A stretch of DNA of 64,000 bases from Nostoc commune NIES-4072 (GTDB taxonomy: Bacteria > Cyanobacteriota > Cyanobacteriia > Cyanobacteriales > Nostocaceae). Numbering within the stretch: the first letter of the stretch is position 1; every line of letters starts with the position of its first letter. The notes below the pieces were generated by a model. It saw only the letters and a program-made list of their open reading frames with translations, ran no database searches and was not told the DNA's origin. This document shows, in pieces, positions 46,457 through 54,270 of the stretch. The stretch is from NCBI RefSeq assembly GCF_003113895.1, contig NZ_BDUD01000001.1, forward strand, positions 4,735,635 through 4,799,634, in the 5' to 3' direction. Position numbers and translations under genes: made by a program.

Positions 46457-48340
46457 ATGGATATTTTAGTAGATAACTTGTTTATTGAGCCGACTAATGC
46501 TCCAGAACCCCAAGGAATTCCAGGATACCTGATCCGCAGTACAGCACGAGCCAACGTAGAAGATTTACAAGATATCACAGAAGATAATACGCGCCCAACC
46601 ATTCAAACGATAATCGATCTCCTTTATACAAAAAGTAAAAAATGCCCCAAAAATTCTGAGGGACTAGGGGTAGTAATTGCTATTCATGGATACAACACAG
46701 GAGGTGCAGATAGTGATTTAACTAAATTACCCGTAAACAATGAGGCGATCGCAGATGGAATTTGGAAAAATTATCAAAAACTTTGTAAGTATGTTAACAG
46801 TGATGCCTTAATTTCTCAAAAGTCAGATAGTTTAGTGTTTCTTGGTTATCGCTGGCCTTCGGAAACTATTAAAATCCAAAATATTACTACTTCCCTAAGT
46901 ACTTTACCCTTTCTACTGAAGGTTCTGCTATGGGGAAGCTTAATTGTGGCGATCGCATCTGTTTTACTGTTTTTCTGGTTATCTTCCCCAATTTTTGTTG
47001 CTCCCATTATTTTGGGAACATTCGGATTTGGTATTGTTTTCAGCCTGATTATTTTGCGCGTAATTGTATATTTTCGTGACTCTTATCGAGCAATCAACTA
47101 CGGAGTCCACGATTTGGTTGAACTGATTCGCCAACTAGATAAAGGTTTGATGGAATGCGTTCAATCTGAGGATGAGGCTCAAAACTATTGGAAACAACAC
47201 CCGATAAAACTCTCCTTCATTGGGCATAGTTTGGGTAGCCAAGTAACTACACAAGCAGTCCGAATTCTTTCTGATGTCTTTGACCCTAATTCTGTAGGAA
47301 ACATCAATGACGAAAAAGCTGGGAAAAGACCCTCTTCGAGAATCGGGCAGGTTTTTAGTTTAAGTCGCTTAATTCTGATAGCACCAGATATTCCCGTACT
47401 GGCAATTACTTCTGGAAGAGCCAATTTCTTACGGTCATCGTTACGAAGATTTGAAGAGGCGTATCTATTCAGTAACGAAGGAGATTTAGCCCTACGTCTT
47501 GCTTCTACGGCTGCTAATTACTTTTCCTTTCCAGCAAAAACCCGAACACAAGGGTATCGGCTAGGTAATGTGACTGTTCGTTCCAATACCTATCACAGCA
47601 GTAAGTTAAACAAGGTAAGAGGGCAATTGGAGAGTAAATATGGAATTGTCAACTGGAAGGATCGGAACTTATACAAGCCGTTAGATGAGATTAGTTCATT
47701 ACTTGATTATTTAGAAATTAACGTCTTGAATAAAGTGCAAAACCAGGGATTAGATCCAGCTAATCAAAAATATCAGTCCCCAGTTACCACAGCAATTAAA
47801 GATCGCGAGTCGTTGGCTGACTTATTTACTTACTTTGATTGTACAGAATACAAAGAGCGCACAAATTATACTAATGCACCTAATCGCGATCGCTATATGA
47901 TGATTCTGGACAAACAAACCTCGCCCTTAACTCTTTTGGAGTACCTGCAACTCGGTTGGGCATATTTTCGTAACAATTCACCAGATGTCCACGGTGGCTA
48001 TTTCTGGGGAAAATTTAGTCGGCAGCTAATTTGTCAACTGGCGTTTGTTGGCTTCCAAGAGTTTATAGAGTTTCTGCTGGTTACCCCACCGCAAGATATG
48101 GGAATCGAAGAACTGCGACCACCGCAACTTGAGGATAAGATTGCTTGGGCGAATAACCTTCAAGCAGAGGCAGTTTCTGAGATACGTATCGAAAGAAAGC
48201 AGATTGCGCTCAATTATCTCTCATGGATTATTGAGAAAAAGCAAATCCAAGCAGTATTATCACCGGAACGTTACTATATTGATGTCATGGGGGAAAAACG
48301 CGAAGAAGTTCGCTCTAAAATAATGATGTCAAAAGAATAA
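46457..48340 (+). CDS. Membrane-anchored alpha/beta hydrolase of unknown substrate
   Basis: A 627-residue protein with a split alpha/beta-hydrolase domain. GVVIAIHGYNTGGADSD (residues 71-87) is the oxyanion-side strand and loop, and SFIGHSLGSQV holds the nucleophile Ser258. Two hydrophobic helices at about 150-205 are inserted between them, so the enzyme is probably membrane-bound. ILIAPDIPV carries a candidate catalytic Asp near 310, and TYHSS a candidate His. The C-terminal 250 residues are alpha-helical without a recognised domain. Related DUF900-type hydrolases are poorly characterised. It converges on the propeptide-like gene at 48409. Confidence 0.75.
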   Translation: MDILVDNLFIEPTNAPEPQGIPGYLIRSTARANVEDLQDITEDNTRPTIQTIIDLLYTKSKKCPKNSEGLGVVIAIHGYNTGGADSDLTKLPVNNEAIADGIWKNYQKLCKYVNSDALISQKSDSLVFLGYRWPSETIKIQNITTSLSTLPFLLKVLLWGSLIVAIASVLLFFWLSSPIFVAPIILGTFGFGIVFSLIILRVIVYFRDSYRAINYGVHDLVELIRQLDKGLMECVQSEDEAQNYWKQHPIKLSFIGHSLGSQVTTQAVRILSDVFDPNSVGNINDEKAGKRPSSRIGQVFSLSRLILIAPDIPVLAITSGRANFLRSSLRRFEEAYLFSNEGDLALRLASTAANYFSFPAKTRTQGYRLGNVTVRSNTYHSSKLNKVRGQLESKYGIVNWKDRNLYKPLDEISSLLDYLEINVLNKVQNQGLDPANQKYQSPVTTAIKDRESLADLFTYFDCTEYKERTNYTNAPNRDRYMMILDKQTSPLTLLEYLQLGWAYFRNNSPDVHGGYFWGKFSRQLICQLAFVGFQEFIEFLLVTPPQDMGIEELRPPQLEDKIAWANNLQAEAVSEIRIERKQIALNYLSWIIEKKQIQAVLSPERYYIDVMGEKREEVRSKIMMSKE

Positions 48341-48362
48341 CAGCAGCAGATGTGAAAATATT

Positions 48363-48380
48363 CTTAACCGAACCGTATTG
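48363..48380. repeat. Solo end of the CAATAC element family
   Basis: CTTAACCGAACCGTATTG at 48363-48380 matches the right ends of the elements at 18434 and 53929. No partner end was found in the 300 bases to either side. Confidence 0.55.
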
Positions 48381-48408
48381 AGCCTAGTGTAGGGTTAGGC
48401 AATGCCCA

Positions 48409-48708
48409 TTAAACACCCAACTTACCTGTAGTTATTCTCCTATTAACCAAACCTAATTGCTGCGATCGCTTCAAATATTTTACCCAAGGTTGCTCTGACA
48501 ACTGGGAAATGGCATTTGCTGACAGTGTTGCCGTGAAAATATCTTTGCCATTGCTAACACCACTAATGCCTAAACTTTCTAAAACAGTAGTTGCAGCAGG
48601 GCTTAAAATAGGTTCGGTATGGATAAAAACTGCCAAACTGGGTTCCTCTACGTTTTGAACATCATTTAGCGCTGTAGCAAGAGCAGCATCTAGCTTTTGA
48701 TAATTCAT
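48409..48708 (-). CDS. Free-standing subtilase propeptide/inhibitor-like protein
   Basis: I start at ATG 48708 (ribosome site AAGGAA), giving 99 residues; ten codons upstream begin at a TTG. The core PSLAVFIHTEPILSPAAT, GVSNGKDIFTATLSANAISQ, LSEQPWVKYLKRSQQLGL reads like an inhibitor-I9-type propeptide. It aligns by eye with residues 44-107 of the subtilase at 51953-53680 (VVFIYCD, GSVRTAFL, LSEEDVIRRIKPSRKLHL), sharing VFI, G..TA.L, LSE, K.S..L.L. It probably folds like the propeptide and may inhibit that or another protease in trans. Confidence 0.7.
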   Translation of the reverse strand: MNYQKLDAALATALNDVQNVEEPSLAVFIHTEPILSPAATTVLESLGISGVSNGKDIFTATLSANAISQLSEQPWVKYLKRSQQLGLVNRRITTGKLGV

Positions 48709-48881
48709 CAGTAATTCCTTGGTAAAAAGGGCGGGCAATTTTTAGCCCATCCTACTACAACCAATTTATCAAATTTATGAATTTTCATTTCCTATCTTTA
48801 GTACAGACTTAATGCACTAATTTCTACGTCTAATTACAGATTAACTGCTGTTATCTTTGGCTTCTGGTCTTTATTCCGTGC

Positions 48882-50909
48882 CTAAATGCCCAGTATGCTT
48901 GTGAGAGTCGGCAGATAAGTTTTAAAAACTTCAGCTAGTTTACTAGCGTCCGTCACAGCAGATGCTATACCTTTAAGGGCATTGAGAGCCATTGAACAGA
49001 GTTTGTTTACGCGTTCTCCTGATGGTTTTTTCCCTTCTTCTGCTATAGTTTCTACAGCTTCTAACGCCTCTTTTTTTTGATTTTCAGAAAGGGCTGGCTC
49101 ATCATTGATCGATTTTTGCAAAGTCGTTAAAATCTTTACTAACTCGTCACTAGTATCAGTACTAATATCTCGAAGTTGCTGAATCGAATTACTAACTTGA
49201 CTGTTTGCATCTGCCAGTGTCAAGTTAGAGTTTGTGACATCGCCGCCTACAGTAATCTTATTACCGCTAGACATATCAACATTTCCACCTGCGCTGATGT
49301 TTTGATTACTGCTTTCCATAATGTCACCTGCTTGATTCATCATATATACGCGATTTCCTTCGCCCTTGATAATAACTTCTCGTTTTGTCTCGGCAATTCC
49401 AGTAATTAATCCTTGAATAAATTTTTGCTGCGAATCATAGAAACTTTGTAATCTTTGTATTTCTCCATCTTTAGCTTGAAGCACAAGTTCATACTTAGCC
49501 TCAATTGCGTCAACTGCTTGATTATAATGATTTGTTATTTCTTCGTGAATTGCAGTTTTATTAGTTTCTAAAGAAACACCTACTTTAGCAACAACTACGC
49601 CATCACCTTTATTTTCTATACTGCGAACAGATAAGCCTAATCCTTCATTATTAATAGCAGTTTGAGTCAGAGAAAATGCAAAAGCCCTCCAGTTCAGCCC
49701 ATTTTGAAAAATTAAGTCAATAGTATCCCTTACATCGGTAATCCATTTTTCAAATTCGCCTGGTTGGAATTCTCCACTATCTGGTTTTGGCTCTAAAAAG
49801 TTTCCATGCAAGCTACATTTTAAATAAACACGTTTACAATCAACGTTTTGAAAACGAGTATTCTTGTTGAGATTCCAGTCTTGGATACAGGCATCTGTGA
49901 GTAATGCACCAGAAAAATCTGCATCTAATACTTGAGCTTTAACTAAAATCGCTTCTCTTAAATCTGCACCTTGTAAATTTGCACCTTGTAAATTTGCTTC
50001 AGTAAAATCTTCCCCACGACCATTATTAGTAGTTAACAGTTTTCTAACTTTAGGATCTTCTAATATAGTTCCTTGGAGTCGAGCTAATTCTAAACCAGTA
50101 ACACCTTTAAAGCTAGTGCGTGTGAGATTTGCTTTCCTAAAATCTGTATGCCTTAAATCTGCGCCATCAAAGCTAGCATCGGTTAAATCTGCTCCATAAA
50201 AACATGTTCCACCTATTGATGTCCAGAATACAGCTACTTCCTTAATCCATCTAAATTTAGGTGAGCCTCTGATTGCTTTTTTTGCAATAAATGCGGATGA
50301 TATTATAACCGGAATTGCTGAAATTATAGTTATAAAACTATTACTACCTTTTTCGTATACAATATTTAATGTGCCTATCATTAGAGCTTCAGCAATCAGC
50401 CCATATCCCATAACAGCTATAAATTCACCTATAACTCCACAGTATATAGAGCTAATCGCTATAAACAATGCTGTAATAGTTGTACTAACCCACGCGAAAG
50501 CTATGCTCAAACCTAGACAGAATAGCCAAAATCCTATTCCAGGAATCCTGTTATTTACCTCGAAACAAACATAAATAATAATTCCGATAACTATTAAAGC
50601 AACAACACAAGTAGTTGATACTATTTCAAAACCGCGAACTACAAATATTACTAATGCTGTGGTATATAAAGCAATCGCAGTAATTTCTATCAAATCAAAA
50701 TAACTGACTTTCAAAACATAGGTTATAGCTTCCAATACTCCACCTGCCAGAAGAGTTACTATACTGAGGAAAGCAGCTACGACAATACTAAAAATAATTA
50801 TTAGTATTTTTCTTATAATATTCTGCCCAGCAAGTGCATTTTGGAAATTACTATTGGTTAAAATATTCTTTCTATACTGATTATTACGAATGTCTTGTTG
50901 ATATTTCAC
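48882..50909 (-). CDS. Membrane pentapeptide-repeat protein with long helical C-terminus
   Basis: Residues 31-213 hold about six to seven membrane helices. Two pentapeptide-repeat blocks follow (about 234-275, ADLTDASFDGADLRHTDFRK, and 299-345, ANLQGANLQGADLREAILVK), forming a square beta-helix. Then comes an alpha/beta segment (FEKWITDVRDTIDLIFQNG, GLSVRSIENKGDGVVVAKVG), a coiled coil near 470-510, a short beta-rich NISAGGNVDMSSGNKITVGG stretch, and a helical end. I recognise the C-terminal layout from other cyanobacterial pentapeptide proteins but know no function. It follows the tandem-HTH gene by 17 bases. Confidence 0.8.
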   Translation of the reverse strand: MKYQQDIRNNQYRKNILTNSNFQNALAGQNIIRKILIIIFSIVVAAFLSIVTLLAGGVLEAITYVLKVSYFDLIEITAIALYTTALVIFVVRGFEIVSTTCVVALIVIGIIIYVCFEVNNRIPGIGFWLFCLGLSIAFAWVSTTITALFIAISSIYCGVIGEFIAVMGYGLIAEALMIGTLNIVYEKGSNSFITIISAIPVIISSAFIAKKAIRGSPKFRWIKEVAVFWTSIGGTCFYGADLTDASFDGADLRHTDFRKANLTRTSFKGVTGLELARLQGTILEDPKVRKLLTTNNGRGEDFTEANLQGANLQGADLREAILVKAQVLDADFSGALLTDACIQDWNLNKNTRFQNVDCKRVYLKCSLHGNFLEPKPDSGEFQPGEFEKWITDVRDTIDLIFQNGLNWRAFAFSLTQTAINNEGLGLSVRSIENKGDGVVVAKVGVSLETNKTAIHEEITNHYNQAVDAIEAKYELVLQAKDGEIQRLQSFYDSQQKFIQGLITGIAETKREVIIKGEGNRVYMMNQAGDIMESSNQNISAGGNVDMSSGNKITVGGDVTNSNLTLADANSQVSNSIQQLRDISTDTSDELVKILTTLQKSINDEPALSENQKKEALEAVETIAEEGKKPSGERVNKLCSMALNALKGIASAVTDASKLAEVFKTYLPTLTSILGI

Positions 50910-50926
50910 GTCCCAATAGCCGTAAA

Positions 50927-51739
50927 TTAATCACAGTTACAACCTAAAATAGTACAAATTAGTTTACATATTACTTTGTCTTCTCTCAAAATTTGTATAT
51001 TTCTTAAATCCATAGGATTCGTGGCAACTAAATCTATAAATTCCCTATTTACTCCAGTTAACAAGCTTAAATCATTTATACTTAAGTCTGCTGCATCCAA
51101 AAATTCTTTAACTTGCAGCGTAGTTTGAGGTAATTCTGCTTGCTCTATGCCTTGCAAATCTTCAAAGCTAGAATTTAAAACTCTACTAATTTTGTTAAGA
51201 TTAGTCTGAAATGGCTCTTGTGTTAATTTTTTCTTTTCAATAGGCTGGGAACTATAGAACCAAAGAATAGGAAAGTCAACTTTAGATTGATTTGCCAACT
51301 CCTTAAGGGATAGATTTTTATTTTGAGCTAGTTTAGCGATCTTGAGTTTTACGGCTTCTCTTGTTTCTTTCAGCTTTACTAGCTCTAGCATTTCTACATC
51401 TAACGCTTTGGCGATTTTTCTCAAATCCTCTATTTTTTCTGTAATATTAAAATCTTCATTTTCATTAGCATATTTCTGAATATTATCTGGAGAAATGCCA
51501 GAGGCTTTACTTAGTAAATCAATAGCCATCTCGTTGGCTTTGACAGGATCTAACATTTGAAATACTTGAGCAACACCAGACTCTGTGACAGGCCAATTTA
51601 GGGCGATCGCAATTTTTTTAAAATCATCAGTAGTCTGTGTTGCATAAGTCCTAATAGCTTCTTCGGGAACTCCCGAAGTTAGGCTAAGTAGATGGTAAAC
51701 TTTTTCTTGTGCTAGTTCTCGAACGCGAAGTTTAACCAT
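50927..51739 (-). CDS. Protein of tandem degenerate XRE-type helix-turn-helix units
   Basis: The 270 residues appear to hold four helix-turn-helix-like units: 1-50 (KLRVRELAQEKVYHLLSLTS, GVPEEAIRTYA), about 58-112 (ASGISPDNIQKYA..LRKIAKALDVE), 127-190 (KLKIAKLAQNKNLSLKELAN..LNKISRVLN) and 205-250 (LQVKEFLDAADLSINDLSLL). Each resembles the Cro/C1 fold, but only the third keeps a convincing turn. No effector domain is seen. It is 17 bases before the pentapeptide gene and 213 bases after the subtilase, so it may be cotranscribed with both. DNA or protein binding cannot be decided. Confidence 0.6.
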   Translation of the reverse strand: MVKLRVRELAQEKVYHLLSLTSGVPEEAIRTYATQTTDDFKKIAIALNWPVTESGVAQVFQMLDPVKANEMAIDLLSKASGISPDNIQKYANENEDFNITEKIEDLRKIAKALDVEMLELVKLKETREAVKLKIAKLAQNKNLSLKELANQSKVDFPILWFYSSQPIEKKKLTQEPFQTNLNKISRVLNSSFEDLQGIEQAELPQTTLQVKEFLDAADLSINDLSLLTGVNREFIDLVATNPMDLRNIQILREDKVICKLICTILGCNCD

Positions 51740-51952
51740 TGATATTAATAAAACTATGAAAATATTAGGTAAGATTTACTATTTAAGTAAAAAATATACA
51801 AACAAAATTAAACAGTATCTCAATAGTTAAGAATAATTTTATTATTTTGTTACGTATATTAACTTACAGGGTATATCAAGCGATCGCTCAACAGAACTTT
51901 ATAGAGACGCAATATGCTTATCGTATTTAATATATCGCGTCTCCGGGTCTAA

Positions 51953-53680
51953 TTACAGATTAGCTGCGTTAATCACTCCATAACCCCATTTCTCATCAAA
52001 TGTGCCTGGGGGTTTTCCAGGAATTGCACTATTTTTACGTAGCAAGTCTTTCACCGCAGCCGGATCAAGGTTAGGATCTCGCTGCAACAGTAGTGCTACT
52101 AAACCACTTACGAACGGTGTCGCCATACTCGTACCAGCCCGTACCACAAACTTGGAATTAATCATCGATGAACGGTCAAAACTTGCATCGGCGGAAAGGG
52201 TGGAAATAATCATCGCTCCTGGTGCTGCTACATCTGGCTTCTGTCCATTATTCCTTAGTGGCCCCTCACTGCTGAATTCCGAAATAGTATGCAATTCTAA
52301 CCCCATTTCTTGCTCTTTGTTATCAATATCTGTGTACTTGGTTCTAGTAGTATAGGCGGCAACTGTAATTGCACTGCTAGCGGCTCCTGGCGAACCAATT
52401 TTTACCGCATCCTTCACACTTTTACCTGTAAAAAACACTGATGAAGTGTCATCTAGTGTCCACACATTCAAACATGTGTCAGTTGAAGAAGTGTTGCGAA
52501 CTCGCAGCTGCCAAATACCTCCCATGACTGGCGAGGGGTCAATACCGCGTATTTGCACAAAGAAATTATGGTCGCCGTTGGCTTGGTCTGGCGCTGGTGT
52601 TGCTAATTGCACCCGTGCATCTGGTAACTGATAATCTTGTGCGGCATTACCCTGAGTAATTATTTTTTGGAAAGGGGTGACAAAACCGTTAGGACTTTGC
52701 AGCGATACTTCCAATTCGCTGTCTTTGGAATACCAACCGTTTAACCAAACTATGCTTATTTGATTCAAAGGAACATTAAAGCGCATACCACGAATGCGTC
52801 CAGAGGGTATCGTCGCTTGACCATGAATGTTATAGTTTCCTTCGTTACCCGCAGCACAGCAAACAATTCTTCCAGGGCCAGTTTCGGCATTGATGACTTT
52901 GGATAAAGAATCACTACCATCATGGGCATCAGCGTGTCCACCCAAGCTGAGATTTACCACTGCTGGGCGTCCCAATTCTCTAGCAACTCGGAAAATGTAA
53001 CGCACAGCATCAGCAACGTGGGCATCTTGTAAATCTGATTTGACAACAACTAATTCCGCTTCTGGTGCGACACCACCATAGCTAGCATCAGCACCGGCAG
53101 CAATTCCTGCAACGTGAGTACCATGACCACCAGTATCCTGAGAAATCGTCAGTTGCGCTCCCGTTAATTCAGCTCCATAGCCGCCCTCTGTGACTCCTGG
53201 CCCTGGCAGTGTTTGATCCCAAATGTGCAAAATTCGTCCAGCAAAGGCGGGGTGTTTCGGATCAATGCCACTGTCTATAATGCCGATAATTACTCCTTTA
53301 CCAGTCAGCCCGGTTTTGTTCTGGAACTCCGGTATTTTGACTGTTCCCATTGCAGTGTCCATCCTCAAATGAAGTTTGCGTGATGGCTTAATTCGCCGAA
53401 TCACATCTTCTTCAGATAAGACATCTAAATTCTCTATCGGTAAGAAAGCCGTCCGCACACTTCCAGAGTTTTGATTGACTTCAATATTATATTGTGATAG
53501 GTAACTTAAGTCTGCATCATGGTCACAGTAGATAAAAACGACGCTCTTAGTAGGTTTGACTGGGCTTTTGTGGGCAATGATGCCAAGCGATCGCTTATGT
53601 GTAACTAAAGCTTGATCTCCTTCATTTTTATAGTCTCGAAATGCCAAAAGTAATCCGGGAGAAAGTTTTTCGTGCCTCAT
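51953..53680 (-). CDS. Intracellular S8 subtilisin-like protease
   Basis: A 575-residue serine protease without a signal peptide. The triad is Asp136 (GIIDSGID), His186 (GHGTHVAGIAAG) and Ser518 (GTSMATPFVSG). A propeptide-like region lies at 44-107, followed by a linker. A beta-rich insert of about 110 residues (from about 300, NQISIVWLNGWYSKDSELEV, to CLNVWTLDD) stands between the histidine and serine halves. The ribosome site is GAGG. The absence of an export signal and of a removable leader suggests internal control, perhaps by its own propeptide or the free homologue at 48409. Confidence 0.93.
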   Translation of the reverse strand: MRHEKLSPGLLLAFRDYKNEGDQALVTHKRSLGIIAHKSPVKPTKSVVFIYCDHDADLSYLSQYNIEVNQNSGSVRTAFLPIENLDVLSEEDVIRRIKPSRKLHLRMDTAMGTVKIPEFQNKTGLTGKGVIIGIIDSGIDPKHPAFAGRILHIWDQTLPGPGVTEGGYGAELTGAQLTISQDTGGHGTHVAGIAAGADASYGGVAPEAELVVVKSDLQDAHVADAVRYIFRVARELGRPAVVNLSLGGHADAHDGSDSLSKVINAETGPGRIVCCAAGNEGNYNIHGQATIPSGRIRGMRFNVPLNQISIVWLNGWYSKDSELEVSLQSPNGFVTPFQKIITQGNAAQDYQLPDARVQLATPAPDQANGDHNFFVQIRGIDPSPVMGGIWQLRVRNTSSTDTCLNVWTLDDTSSVFFTGKSVKDAVKIGSPGAASSAITVAAYTTRTKYTDIDNKEQEMGLELHTISEFSSEGPLRNNGQKPDVAAPGAMIISTLSADASFDRSSMINSKFVVRAGTSMATPFVSGLVALLLQRDPNLDPAAVKDLLRKNSAIPGKPPGTFDEKWGYGVINAANL

Positions 53681-53918
53681 CTTTACCTCAAATTAAGTTT
53701 ATTTACTGTCAACAAAGTAGTGATTCGAGTAGTGATCATCAGTCGCTCCATAACGTAGTTTTTTCGCCTTAATTATTTGATGCGACTATAGTTATCTATT
53801 TTTTTTCATAGATAACATCAAATAAGCTTAGGAGGCAGTAAGTTCTTCCTAAGACAATTGCTAATTCATAACTCATCTTCTAGAATTCTGTCTCCCTCAT
53901 AGTTATTTTCTGTGGGTC

Positions 53919-54053
53919 ATGAGACATCCAATACTTTTCGGATAAACCCAATAATCTCTCTTTTGGTCTGGGGAAAGGTTAAAGGGCAAAGGGGAAAGGT
54001 AAATTCAAACCCTTTCCCTTTCCCCCTTAACCGAAAAGTATTGATGAGACATC
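53919..54053. mobile_element. MITE-like element with perfect 10-bp target duplication
   Basis: The element is 53929-54043 (115 bases), with inverted ends CAATACTTTTCGGATAAA and CTTAACCGAAAAGTATTG (16 of 18). It is bracketed by the exact direct repeat ATGAGACATC at 53919-53928 and 54044-54053. The interior is GGGGAAAGGTTAAAGGGCAA-type purine sequence facing CCCTTTCCCTTTCCCCC. It encodes nothing, so transposition must have relied on another element's transposase. The rest of the 53681-54270 gap has no gene; it holds promoter regions of the subtilase and the GH13 gene. Confidence 0.85.
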
Positions 54054-54270
54054 TTTGAGCAGCCGTATCTCCGATTTCTGTTAAAAACTCAAATAAACTC
54101 TAATTTCTAGTCAAAATAGTTAAGACTGATAACATTTGCGTATAAAGTACAGAGAAGACAGACTAAATCACTAATGACTAGTGGCAATTGACAGATTCTC
54201 TATCATAAGTAAGAGCCATAAAGAAGCTAATATTTGCAACGATCGCTTCTGAAGCTACAAAAAGTTATTC

